Assembly: GCF_964275005.1 (NCBI RefSeq) | Contig: NC_092686.1 | Location: 14,108,431 to 14,172,430 of the forward strand | Source of the DNA: Diadema setosum | Taxonomy: Eukaryota; Echinodermata; Echinoidea; Diadematoida; Diadematidae | Length of the DNA stretch: 64,000 bases | Direction of reading: 5' to 3' | Shown here: positions 10,799-22,629 of the stretch, piece after piece | Layout: the number at the start of each line of letters is the position of its first letter | Position numbering within the stretch: position 1 is the first letter of the stretch | Translations under genes and position numbers: made by a program | The notes under the pieces: model-generated | What the model saw: the letters and a program-made list of their open reading frames with translations, nothing else | Databases searched by the model: none | Told to the model about the DNA's origin: nothing

Positions 10799-13700
10799 AT
10801 GAAGAACTTTTTGATTGCGTGCCTAGTCCTTCTGGTTGCAGGATCTCTGTTCGTGAAGGAAAGCGGTAGGTAGAATAGATTTATTTCATTCTAATGAATT
10901 TCACAGATTGTTTTATGTAGTAACAATACCTTCAATGTAGTCAGTTTAAAGTCTCAAATATGAGTATCAATGCAATCTTACGACACATACATTTTAGTCT
11001 CCACCAACCGTAAATAGAAACACACACACACACTCACACACACACACACACACACACTCACACACTTTTGAGGTGAATTGTTTCATTGCATTATTTCATG
11101 ACGTTGTATAAATAATTTTTAGGCGCGGTGTACGTACTTAAAGATGAAAAAGGCACTGATTTCATTTGTTGCTCCATTATTGTAGATTCATAAAACCTAT
11201 TTTCGTGTCATCTTTTGAAGATTGTAAAGTATTTCTGTGATAAATGGGTTGTTACGTGGAGACTTTCCCTTTCTAAACCCTTTCTAAGATTCACCACTCC
11301 TCTATTTTAACTCAAGGAAACACGACTATGGAGAATTCTGTAAAATGTCCATAACATTCACTCCTGTTTTGATATTCTTGTTCTCCTCCTCATTCAACAG
11401 ATGCACAACAAGGTAAGTTAGTGTTATTAACTTTCATAGTGTATTAGTTTTTCACAGCAACTTCACAAAACTCATTATTTCAACGTTACCCTCTAATGTT
11501 ACTTAATGTTTTTGTTGCTCGCAAATTCCTTTACTTATAAAGTCTTAATATTCTTATTTGATAGTCTAATGGATTTTCGACAATCTTCAAGTCAGACACA
11601 TACGAAACGTAACGTGCAGGACAACGAAAACATGCATGGAACTCTGACCATAGACTATTTTCTTGTGGTAATTCTCTTGTGGATCCATAAAAGCTTAGAA
11701 CAAAATGTAAAACAGAGACCATACTATCAACTTACTGAACTGAGGGGCTGTTCATCTAAGCACCAATGTGGGTAAAATCAATGACTATTTCCTTTCTCTT
11801 TGTTTCCCTTTGGTCAGCTTTCAATGACTGACTCAATGAACATGGCACCGTATAAACGCATGTATTCTGTGGGAAGATTGGATTTGGGTAAATGATTGAA
11901 TGAAATTCGTTGAATCGTCTTGTAGCCTACAAGTTTTGGGTTATTTATGAGGACTGATGTTAGCACTACTGATGTTCGTACTTCATCATATATTTGTATC
12001 AACTCGTTTTTCCGGAACTTAAGTATAGATTATCATTATTGACGAAAATATTACGATAGTTATTGAGAAACATTCATTCTTTAGGGTGAATACATGCCTT
12101 TGAGTGACAAATTGCCCTTCGACGTAAATAAGCACTGAATTGATCAGTGTTTTAACAGTGGCCGTTATAAAAGAAATCATGGGCGTACATACTCGAGCAG
12201 GATTCGAACCTGGAACCTCCTGATCCTGATCATGCTTATTTACGTCGATATAGGGCAATTTGTCAATCAGTTGCTCAAGTCGTGTGTGGCCACATCGTTT
12301 CTTAATGGCATACAGTACTCACAGCCTTTTCTTCTTTCTTGGGCAATAAATGTTATTTGTCACTAAAATATTGATGGAAATTTCCATAAGTGATAAGAGA
12401 GTACACAGTAGTTAGAATATGGTAGTATAAGACTATTATAAAAGCAAGGTATGTAGAATAAAGTATGGGTGCTATGAAAAACAATGATATTCAAAGATAT
12501 AATTTTACAACAGTCAGTCGCATGATATTCTCTGGCAATAAGGGTTTTACCAGGGAGGTGAGAGGATTTTGTCTCACCTCCCTGGTTTTACCAATCACAT
12601 AGATACCAAGAAGTGTAGTTAACTAACAGAGTTTCTAATGAATTGTTAAAGATCATGAAGATAGTATTTTGCGGATTGAGACATAATTTGCTGGCTCGTA
12701 TCCACTGAGTGACATCTTGTAACTTGTTATTGATAACGTGAAGAGGAATTTAGGGGTCTCTATGAGAATAGAAAGGCAAGAGTCATGGCAAATAAAGGGA
12801 GAGAGAGATTTTAACACAACATCTATGAAAATTGTTGATGTAAATAACATGTAAATGTTGGAATAACACCAAAACCATTGTCATTCATCGTGGATGCGTA
12901 TTGTCATTAGATACAAAATATTGTCTGCTTGTTAGGTAATTCCTGGACCACTCCAAACCCATTCCAACGAGGCCGTAATGCTGTGACTTTTTTTAGCAAG
13001 ATCTCATGGTTGATTATATCAACGGCTGTGGAAAAGTCCAGGGATATACAAATCGAACGTGAAAATTTGCTTTAGGAAGTGGTCACCTTTTCAATAGAAG
13101 TAAGACATGAGTGGTATTGAAAGTCAGATTGAAAATAGATTAAAAAACACGACTTAAGAACCTATGTTACTCTTTAAAAAATTTTTCAAGTTTAAATTGA
13201 AATTGGGTTATATACAATTACATAAGCATTTTCTTTGTATTAGAATAACTTTCGCAATATTTGTGACAGAGGGCACCACGTCAGACATGTACTCTATGAA
13301 AAATACGTTAAACTTTGCATGTTAAAAGGTCGGATCTATGAAAGTGCAAGTTGCACTTTCAAGGATGTTCACATTGTGACACTGGTCTTACATGTAAAGG
13401 TGCAAAGTAGCACCTGGGTGTGACATTGGAAAAGGTACAAAGTTGAACCAATTTTTCTTACATTGTAAGTGACAGACTATCTATTAGTTTATGCACAAAA
13501 GGGTTCATAATACAATCAATTATAAGTCTCACTAAAATGATTTCCACTACGATCATAATCCATGCTCTTTTTATCTGTTAATTTTGAAACAATATCTATA
13601 ATCAAACAATATTCATTCTATAATATTGAAAAATATAGAGTTCGGGCTTGGTATTCGCAAAATATTAAAGGGATTTCTAATTTACATGCTTATTTTCTTT

Positions 13701-16700
13701 ATTTATAACTCTCTAGGTGGTGGAGGTGGTCATGGAATTCAACGGCTGTTAGGAACACCGAAAGGCGGTAGGTCATATTATCCTTTAATTTTTCTAATCA
13801 TGCGTGCTGGCAGGATTTCATACCTTGTCTACATAAAACATGCGAAAATTGCCGTTTGAAGTACTTTTTTCCAGAATTCCCAGATATTGTAAGCGTTCAC
13901 CATATTTTTACACAGTCTATCGGGAGTTGTGTTTCTTCCATTCTAAATCTACAAATGGACAAGTTTAGATCAATCAGAAACTCTATTATATACCAATTGA
14001 ATTGTACTGACTGTATAACAAAACAAGAACCAACTCTTGTTTCATACAATGTAATCAAGTTGGTTCATAGTGTATTAGTTATTGAGAAACAATTATTCTT
14101 TAAAGTAAATACTTACTTTTGAGTAACGTAAAATACTTTTTTTTTGGCATTAAATGCATTTTGTAACTCAAATATCAATGGGTGTTTCCCCAAACATGTA
14201 CAACTTGATCCCATGATAATTCCATGAACTTTACTGTTTACATGAACTACACCGAATTTAGTAAATGACAGCATTTTAATCGGAGTGTCATCAAGTACAA
14301 CATTACCTGACCGTACTTTCAATTAGATTGTTAAAAAGCATAAATGTAGTACTTTGTACACCAAGAGATAGCTTCCTAGCTCACATCCACAAGTAGCTTT
14401 ATTGTAACATGAAATTTAAGAATGGAAAAATTTGGGGGTCTTCATGAGACCTAAAAATAGAGGTATTGGCAAATACAAGGAGAGAGAGCTTAACAGTAGA
14501 TACATGGATATCGTTGACCTGAATTACAGAGAGTGTAGAATGTAGCATGATAGGCTATATTAGGGTACACTTCAAACAGTTGTCACGCATAACACTTGCA
14601 TAATGAATGCGTTTGATGATAGTATAACGAGTTTTAGATCTACGACGCTAATTAGGAATATTTTATTGCTTCTGCGCACGAAATGTTAACGGCGTCCAAC
14701 CCTGACTATTTTCCGCAGAAACAAATTGTTTTTTATAGATGAAGTAATTCTTCTGAACAATTCCAGAACCTTTCCCCCTCAATCAGCAATGCTGTGACTT
14801 TTGATATTGAGCAGTATGTCATAGTTGATTTGGTCAAAGGCCTTGGAGAATTGAGGAAATACATTAATTTAGTTAAGTGGTTATGATTATCTGTGTAAGT
14901 ATTCTCTAAAGAATGGTCATTTCGATATATAGGCTGAAGATCGAGCTTCGGAGATTTATATTAGCCTTTTTAAAACTTAAAAAAAAATAGAATGGATGAC
15001 CTACAATTACATATACATCTCATAAATATTTCATACCCGCATATTGAGATAAAAAAAAAAATAATATCCAAAGTAAAAAAAGAAAGTTGCTCACATGTGC
15101 TCATAGTGTGCCATTGGAAAATGGGCAAAGCTGAATAAATTTTCTTCAGAGTTTATTACAGTGATTGATTGAGTATAAGCTTTTATACAGGGTGATCTTT
15201 ACGAATGACACTTTTCTCATAATAATACTATAACGTGCCATAAATATAAGTATAATGTAATATTCGACTGTACATAGATATGAAAGTATCATGCCAGATT
15301 CGGAAAGAGAAAAAGATTGCTGAAAAATATATTCTCGATAAGGGTGGCAGGTTGGTCACTTTAATACACCGGGAAATAATGAAGAAAACGAACTGTACAA
15401 TTGATGGTGTTATAATAATGTCACCTATGAAATGCGTGTGGCACGTTATGGGAGCCGGGAGAGTGTTTTGCTGTGTTATGAATACATCGTCCTTGCTGCC
15501 TTTTCTTCGGATTGTTAATAAAAGTTTTATTCATCAATTCTCTGCTCTAGGTGGACATCGTGGAGGTATTCAACGGCTGTGGGGCATTCCTGGTACAATT
15601 ATTATTATTATTATTATGATTATTATTATTATTATTATTATAATCATATAATTCATCTATACATACGTGCTGGCAGGTTTTCGTGCATTGTCTACTTGTC
15701 AATTTCTGGTTTGGAATATTTTTACAAAATTTCCAGGGTTGTTGTTTTTTGTTGTTTTTTTGTAACCGTTCCCATTATCTTTACCCAGATTTTTGGAAGT
15801 TTTGTTATTGCAATATTAAATGTTAACCCCTTAAAGAATTTAGTCCCGAATACACTCGGGCAGGTGGGAAAAGCGTGTTGTAAGAAGATCAGCCCTTCCT
15901 CAATGGGTTTAAAAAATATGCTCTTAATACATCATTCACAAAATCTGCTGCTGCGAATAGGGCCTATACATGTATTACATCCCGTCACCGCTGTCATGAT
16001 TTGTCACCTACTGGTCAACTAGGGACTAAAGAGCATAAATTATTTAAATATGAAAATTACAGTGATGTTAATGAAACACTATAGACGGAGAAACAAAAAT
16101 CGAAAATGGTGACAGATTCATCACTACAAACACTAGGAAGGAAATGAATTGTATATTTGATGAATCTACAATGCAACCAATAGGTAGGTATTGCACCATT
16201 TTTGATAGTGTTTTGCTGTAATGTAAATGTATCCACTATCCTGTTCTTACTTTCGATGATTATCAATCACATTTCACCGATTCTCTTCTCTAACTGCTCC
16301 CCCAGGTATTCGACGGCAGTGGGAATCCTCTAAAGGCAGTAGGTGATATTATCATATCATTTTCCTATAATACATGTTGACTGGGGTTTTTTATCCTGAC
16401 TGTGGCCAAAATTTTTGTTTGAAGTACTTTTCCACTATTTACAGATATTGTAAGCACTCTCAATATTTCTACCCTTTGGAATTAACTCCCTCTTCTTATT
16501 CAGAATGCCTTATCTATTGAATAAAACTCATATAAATTATGTTTAATCAGTTGTATTTTTTTTCTGGAACCGCACACAGTTATTAATGATTGTAACACTG
16601 AATCACTGAATTTTGGTTTTGCATTGTCCTAATGTTGTTGTGTTTTCCTGTCTTTTTTGTATGAATAGCAAAAGTGCGCTTAGAAACACCGGTATAAAGC

Positions 16701-16805
16701 GCCATATAAATGTATTTATTATTATCATCATTACTATTATTAGTAATAGTAGTATTACTATTATCATTATTATTATTATTGTTATTATTATTATTATTAT
16801 TATTA

Positions 16806-16839
<34 letters not shown>

Positions 16840-17332
16840 CATTGCTATTACCCAGTCTATTCGGAGTTGTGCATTTTCAGGTTTTCGTACTAGCTACATC
16901 AATCAGAAAATCTGGTACTGAGTTTCTAAAATGGCAAAAAGCAATATCAATTCCACGTTTATGGCACGGTAATTTGCCCTACGTCGAGCAACTGATATAT
17001 TAGAAATTATTTTGTCACGTGTTAATTTACACTTACAGACTTAACGCACACAAGCACTCTCACTCACTTTGACAACTCGTACACATCTACATATGGTGCT
17101 ACATATCAATGACGATACATGTATATCTCTCATGACACCAACAACGGTTTTCAAAGAAAAAGCAAAATAGAGTGTGATAACATTTCGGATCTGTCTTGTT
17201 GCTCTTCTTGTCTCTTGTATCGTGCGAATGCAAGACATCATGAAACGAGAAGTGCATGATGCTCCGGAGGTGTCGAAAGTGAAGAATGCCGACCTCTCCA
17301 AACGTGACGTCAGTGATGTGGGCAATGACTGA
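10799..17332 (+). CDS. Secreted peptide precursor gene B (6 exons, 100 aa)
   Basis: Exons: 10799-10865, 11401-11412, 13717-13767, 15551-15592, 16306-16338 and 17235-17332. The total is 303 bases with all junctions in phase 1. The signal peptide starts MKNFLIACLVLLVAGSLF. A 12-base exon encodes DAQQ. Three repeat-like exons follow: GGGGGHGIQRLLGTPKG, GGHRGGIQRLWGIP and GIRRQWESSKG, all with a GI-x-R core. The tail has MKREVHDAPEV and a second LSKRDVSDVGND site. It is the longest member of the array, through extra middle exons. The last two exons use acceptor AGs downstream of the positions used in gene A, because the old AGs are mutated (CTAG to CTAA; TGTAG to TGTAT); both shifts keep the frame. 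Secretion is inferred from the hydrophobic N-terminus. No known name. Confidence 0.75.
11020..11067. repeat. CA-rich microsatellite
   Basis: An ACACAC run with interspersed CTCACA units, in the first intron of gene B. Confidence 0.85.
12070..12300 (-). repeat. Putative tRNA-derived SINE with inverted ends
   Basis: On the minus strand GGTTCGAATCC (12200-12210) fits the internal B box of an RNA polymerase III promoter. The sequence TGACAAATTGCCCT..CGACGTAAATAAGCA occurs on both sides in inverted orientation (near 12100-12135 and 12235-12270). No clear A box or tail was located, so the SINE assignment is tentative. Confidence 0.45.
12549..12586. other. Perfect 15-bp stem hairpin
   Basis: ACCAGGGAGGTGAGA and its exact reverse complement are separated by eight bases, in the second intron of gene B. 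The function is unknown; it is too short for a typical pre-miRNA. Confidence 0.7.
13768..15550. other. Gene B intron 3, no other gene seen
   Basis: This is AT-rich intron sequence without supported coding regions. The final 350 bases align with the gene A intron before 7282 (CTTTACGAATGACAC and following), which confirms the paralogy of exons 7282-7323 and 15551-15592. Confidence 0.6.
15597..15650. repeat. ATT microsatellite
   Basis: A TTA/ATT trinucleotide run directly after the donor of gene B exon 4. Gene A has only a remnant at the same place (TATTATTGTTATTATAATC). Confidence 0.85.
16720..16850. repeat. ATT microsatellite in gene B intron 5
   Basis: An impure ATT/ATC trinucleotide run of about 130 bases. 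Isoleucine- and leucine-only reading frames on both strands come from it and are not genes. Confidence 0.85.
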
Positions 17333-17525
17333 GGTGACGTATCCATTGCACATTGGGCTTGAACCGCGTTGCGAAGCTCGCCACCGCCGTCATGCTTTGT
17401 CTCCTCCTGATGAATTATGACCTACTAACAGCGTAAAAAAAAATCACACAGTGATGATTATTAAACGCTACAGCTAAACATAACTTTTATTGTGAATCAT
17501 TTCATATTTTAGTACTCTTGTAATC

Positions 17526-17531
17526 AATAAA
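17526..17531 (+). terminator. Poly(A) signal of gene B
   Basis: AATAAA 194 bases after the stop, in a block aligned to the one after gene A. Confidence 0.6.
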
Positions 17532-17685
17532 CGAAAGCAAACTGCAAAACATGTACTTCTGTTTTCTTTCTTTCTTTCTTGTGTGGCATGTTCTGTTTCA
17601 TGTGATTTACAGTGTGAGATCTTCTCATTCGTATAAACACTCATATTATCTTATCCTCTCAGTGTGTATCGTGAGAAGAGTATGA

Positions 17686-17912
17686 AGAACATCCGATATT
17701 CTATCTATTAAGGGCAACCATTGTTACATGTTACTTTAGTAACATAAGGAAACAATACTATTTTAGAAACGAATAGGGTGAAAAGGAGAAGAAGATTGAA
17801 ATTCTCGTAACATCCGATGCTCTATCTATTAAGGGCAACCATTGTCACATTTACCTTAGTGACAAAAGGAAACAATACTATTTGAGAGACGAATAGGATG
17901 AAAAGAAAAAAA
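17686..17912. repeat. Tandem duplication in B 3' flank
   Basis: A block of about 100 bases containing CTATCTATTAAGGGCAACCA occurs twice with a period of about 125. The corresponding place after gene A (about 9150-9235) has one copy, so the duplication arose after A and B separated. Confidence 0.75.
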
Positions 17913-18177
17913 GAACACGATGACACTGTATTATTAGCAATTGTTAAAATGAACATCTCAAAAGTATACAGAAAGGAGAATCAATGGTTTGTCGTGTGGA
18001 TGCTTCTGCTAACTTGCGAGCGTGTGAATGAAACCGATCTGTACTGTGATGAGTATTGAAGTTCAAGCCAGAATTCACTCTATTCCCATTGGTTCTATAG
18101 ATACAGCTAAAGACGCTGTATTATATATAACCTAATTCATAATCATAATATAAACAAACAAACACACACACACACAC

Positions 18178-18196
18178 ATGTATATATATATATATA

Positions 18197-18230
<34 letters not shown>

Positions 18231-18252
18231 TATAGATATATACGTGTATATA

Positions 18253-18302
<50 letters not shown>
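18178..18302. repeat. TA microsatellite
   Basis: A TATATA run with a few GTG/GA interruptions. The frames that cross it are artefacts. The sequence from 18303 to about 18950 shows nothing I can identify. Confidence 0.9.
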
Positions 18303-18306
<4 letters not shown>

Positions 18307-18949
18307 AATCCGTCGTCTGTGGAAGGGTATCACATCAAAAGAAACATTCACTTAGTGCTTGTTTTGTCACGTGTCTTGTATCTTGTAGATACGAACATCA
18401 ATTTTAAACAATGAAAATAAGTATTTTGTTGCTCCATGTTATCGATGAAAAAAAAGGAGAAATCTAAGTATTCGTGAGATCCAAAGATTTAAAAGAGATA
18501 AAACTACCCAAACTATCTATGTCTCCGTATGCTCTTTTTAGAAGGTAGATCAGACGTAAATATGTATGATTGCTGTCCACAATCGAAATTCTTGCTTCTA
18601 CCCTGAAAATTGCTTTTAAATAGTTGTGTAGAAAAAAAAAAAAACATATGAGAATTTGGTTGCATACCTTCATTCAGAGGGTGGCGGTTACATGTATGAC
18701 TGTGTCTGTGGAAGCAGATAATTGAATATAAATTCGATGGTTGTATACAACACAAGATGATTGTACGGAAGCTTCAAGAGAAATCCTAGTGCCTAGAAGC
18801 CACCAATTAAAGCAATAGGAAAAATGTTCTAGGAATGCAAAACACACAATCAACATTGCATGACTATGTCTGAATGATATATAATGAGAAGAAGAATATA
18901 ATGAGACATACAATGTTATGGACATGATTCGTTACATTTCAAACGAAAT

Positions 18950-19523
18950 AATCTGGTTTCAGGCTCTGTCAACTTCAAAATAACATACTAGACGAGAATT
19001 TGGTCTGCCATTTCGTTTAATGTTGATTTTGCTGTTATACCGAATAGATAAAGTCACAGAGATTTTGAAGTATTCACCATACAAAGCAGTAGCATCGGTA
19101 TGCGCAAATTAAGGAGATCGTCAACAACCTCTGGATAAGGTTACCTTTCTTTTTGAAATATCATTGTATATTGAATGAAAAAAAAAATGCTCCGAATATG
19201 AACTATTACAGTCCGCTCAACGAAGCATGAAAGCCCGTGTTTATTTTCCAAAAAAAAAAAAAAAAAAAAAAAACACCCCGTTCTCCTTTGTTGTCTGGCA
19301 TTCTATTATCATACTATGTCGATAGGAGGGGAAAAGGGCATCACTGTATAGCTGTATACAGAGTTTGACATATAGCTCTAGTAAACTTGCATTACAAGTC
19401 TTTGAAAGATACGGTGGCTGGATAAAACCATGAGCTGCTCCTAGGGATCCGAAGAATCTACATTGGCTGTTATACCAGAGGTCACGTTTTGCCGAAAAGA
19501 ATTTCTGCTCACTCGCTGAGAAA
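18950..19523 (+). promoter_or_regulatory. Promoter block of gene C
   Basis: It aligns with the other blocks: CTAGACGAGAATTTG, GAAAGCCCGTGTTTATTTT, CCGTTCTCCTTTGTTGTCTG, then GGCTGTTATACCAGAGG (TATA-like at about 19469-19474). That places the TATA-like motif about 50 bases before the ATG. A poly-A run at 19251-19274 interrupts the conserved part. Confidence 0.65.
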
Positions 19524-22042
19524 ATGAAAAATTTCGAAAATGTATGTATAGTCCTTCTGGTCGTCGGTGCTCTGTTCGCGAAGGAAAGTGGTAGGTCAAA
19601 TGGATTTGTAGATTTTATCATCCCTTTCATTCCTATCTAATCAATTCAGTCTATTATTGTTTTTTTTTCATTTATTTATTCTTTTTTTTTTGGGGGGGGA
19701 ACACCTTCTGAAATATCGCCGTTGTGAAATTCCAAACAATTCATAGGCTTTTCAGTGCAATCTTTCTTTCTATTATTTTGTGCAGAGCAGCTTTGTGTGC
19801 GGTGTACTTATACACTAGAAAGGCAATACATGTATGGTAATAAGTAGATCCGCTATTGTCATTATTGTATATAGTGATAGGTCTATTTTAGACCTCTTTT
19901 TGATATCATCTTTGGAGAACTGAGTGTATATGTATGACCACAATGTACAGTACGTTCGTTCCTCTTCTAACAATTGTTATTTTCCTTTTACACCCTCCAT
20001 TTCAACAGATGCACACCAGGATGGTTTTGGAGGTAAGTTGTCAACTTTTACAGTGTATTTTTTTGTGTATAATGTATCTTTAATCTTTACAAACGCTCAT
20101 AAACCTCACTCACTCATGTTACATTCTTTTAATGTTCATGTTTCTCAACAAAGTCTTCGATTTAAAAAGTTTTGATTAACTACTTTTTCTCTAGAATTCG
20201 AGACACGTGAAATGAATCAGGATGCTTGAAACACGCACAAGCATCGAGTTTAATTTGAGTGGGTGCAAGACATTTTTTCTCGTGTAAGTTCTCGTAAAGT
20301 CAATGTAGCATGAAAAAACTTGAACTGGAGAACATACTAGATAAGCATAAACATGTAGGATATTTGGAGATGCCGTGTTGCCAATGTGGGTAATATCACA
20401 GTGGGCATGCTCAGCGTCTAATACATGACATTTTACGACTTGACAAACATTACACGTTACCCCCCTGGTAAAAAGAGTTAATTATACCTTTGACGAATAT
20501 GTGCGATACACTGATTACCAAGGACGGAAATTATCAAGCAGTCATGATATAAATGAGTTCATTGTCATTATAAGTCAAATGAAAATCCAAAATTCCCATT
20601 TCATAGCTTCCGGCATTCCCGTATTGTAATTCCGAGTTTGAATTCAGAATCTATCTTCACTTCGTTTTACGCGTTCAACATATTCTTTCTTAAATATTTG
20701 CTTTTCCAAAATCCAAAAACAAAAATAATAGTTGACTATAATAAACGTTTATTGTTAGGATTGTTCAAATGCATAATATGCACGTTTTTTGTTTTGTTTT
20801 GTTTTTTTTTTTTTTTTTTTGCTGATGCTGCTGTATGGTTGGTAGACGTTGCTGGGGACACGACGTTGCTCTGCATTTTCCTGAACTCTGTCATAATAAT
20901 GACTAACCTGTGCTGCGTTCTAGCCATACAGACAAGATATTACAATGTTCTCCGAAGATTACCTCGAGTTTTGTGGTCGGTTTCCTCATGTCTGTGAAGA
21001 CGCAATGTGCAATAACTGGTAGTGTCGCGTCCGAACGGACACGAGTTAACAAGGTTCTCCAGGCCTTATTCATGAAACTTTCAATAACAAGTCACCATGG
21101 TTGTTATGAGCTACTGAAATCCTTGCATCTGATTGGCTGAGAGCAAGTTTGTCATAGAAATTCGGCAGTAATTTATGTCTATTCAGTGGCTTCGAAATAT
21201 TTTTTTTTTCGGAGATGCAGACAGCTGTTTAACGCTCACTTGCTCTCTACTTAACAACCATGTTGTCCTTACGTCGAATTACTGACAAAATTTGTTTATC
21301 ATGACTGTTTTCATCGCTCCCTTCTTTAGGTGCGAGTATTCTCCGACCCCGATGTCCTCCAAATTGCGGTAGGTGATGGAATGTTATAATTTTATTGCCC
21401 TACATACGTTAAGCCAGGACTACCTGCTAAAATGGTCGTTCGAAAATTGTGTTTTAGATAATGTGTTTTTCCACACAGTTTAAATGTTCCCAATTTTAAC
21501 ATCAATCTCGTCGAACTTGAATATTTTCTCTCTGAAATAAAACAGTAGTTTATGTCATGTGGAAACCCCGCTAGAATACGAGGCGATTCCATGTACTACA
21601 GTAGCTATACGAAGCTAATCAAGACTTGTTGATGCAAACTGATATTAAATTTCCCTGCACGGCGAAAATGATGTAAAAAACAACAACAAAATGGTGCCAA
21701 AAGTGATATAGTACACTCTGGATGGGTGTAAAAAGAATTCTTTTCACAACCTGATAGAAGTGATGTAACAGAAACTTAACTTGGCCCCTACTTAAAACCT
21801 TTAAAACACGCATCCAGATATCAGCAGCATCTTTTTCTTTATGAGGCAATGTTTCTAAGCATGATGAAGCATTTCATTAAACAAGCGTTTCCTAAGTCCA
21901 CAACTTTGGTATGTCTTTGCATGCATCTTTAGAGCCTTTACGTGACGCTACAAAACGTGAAGTGAAGGAGGCCCTAGAGTTCCTTGGGATGGAGAATGCC
22001 CAACGCACCAACTATGACGCCGGTGGTATAAACGATGACTGA
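19524..22042 (+). CDS. Secreted peptide precursor gene C (4 exons, 79 aa)
   Basis: Exons: 19524-19590, 20009-20032, 21330-21368 and 21933-22042 (240 bases, all junctions phase 1). The signal peptide begins MKNFENVCIVLLVVGALF. The second exon encodes DAHQDGFG. The third encodes GASILRPRCPPNC, with a Cys-Pro-Pro-x-Cys pair that only gene D shares. The last exon encodes EPLRDATKREVKEALEF and an acidic tail ending GGINDD. A convertase-type KR site divides a basic middle from the tail. Two cysteines five residues apart could form a small disulfide loop or pair between chains; this is an inference. An in-phase alternative terminal exon lies at 20195-20229. No known name. Confidence 0.77.
20195..20229 (+). 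pseudogene. Candidate alternative terminal exon of gene C
   Basis: After a pyrimidine-rich tract and CTAG, the sequence reads in phase with exon 2 as EFETREMNQDA and then stop. It aligns with 29976 onward in gene E (GIFKRDVKDTA) and 34957 onward in F. It could terminate a short isoform or be a relic; only transcripts can tell. Confidence 0.45.
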
Positions 22043-22157
22043 AGAGACGGCTTGTCTCCTAGACATTGTATTGTATCTCTGAGTTTGTGAGCATGTATTT
22101 TCTGCAAAGTGAAAGCGGAATGATAACAAGAATTTTTCTCGTGTTCTTGTTTGAAAC

Positions 22158-22163
22158 AATAAA
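22158..22163 (+). terminator. Poly(A) signal of gene C
   Basis: GAAACAATAAATGCA, 116 bases after the stop. The same GAAACAATAAATGCA string recurs after genes D and F, so the 3' untranslated region is conserved. Confidence 0.7.
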
Positions 22164-22359
22164 TGCAACAAAGGTGTATAGCAATCACTTTGTTTCTCTT
22201 TCTTTGTGTGACGAGTTCTGCATTTTGTCGGTACATATCTTGTATGTTGTTTACAACAAGCGATGAGATGTTGAGGGTATTGAGGGGTTTTGATCGTATC
22301 TTTTGTGTGTTCATTAAAAGGAATCGGAAGGGGAATTGTCTGTAATACCGTATTGTTAT

Positions 22360-22629
22360 TCAGTCCCGGATAACACCTGTGCAAGACTTGTCGACAACCT
22401 GTAGCAAACCTAAACCGGAAATTTTCCAAAAGGTTCACCAACCGGTTGACGACTGTTTGCGTGCCGATCGGTTTCCGACGGCTTGCGACAGTTTGGCGAA
22501 CAACAACAGCAGCAACGACTATTTGATGACGAAAAGGCATAGTTGGTCGCCTGTTGGTCGCTGATGTTCGCATAGGCTCGGCAAACATCTACTGTAAATA
22601 TTACTGAATAGTGACCAATAAAGGACTGC
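22360..22629. repeat. Conserved 3'-flank block of the array unit
   Basis: The sequence with CTTGTCGACAACCTG, GACTGTTTGCGTGCCGATCGG and CATCTACTGTAAATATTACT recurs after genes D (26460-26790), E (31970-32240), F (38220-38440) and G (57480-57720) with divergence. It belongs to the duplicated unit. Whether it started as a transposon is unclear. Confidence 0.55.

Noticed and set aside
12190..12215. A functional tRNA gene around the GGTTCGAATCC box on the minus strand
   Set aside because: No acceptor stem, D arm or anticodon arm of a tRNA could be fitted; at best it is a SINE promoter remnant.
21974..22588. 204-codon minus-strand frame
   Set aside because: It runs antisense over the terminal exon and 3' region of gene C. 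It has no homologous frame over paralogs D, E or F and no recognisable domain.
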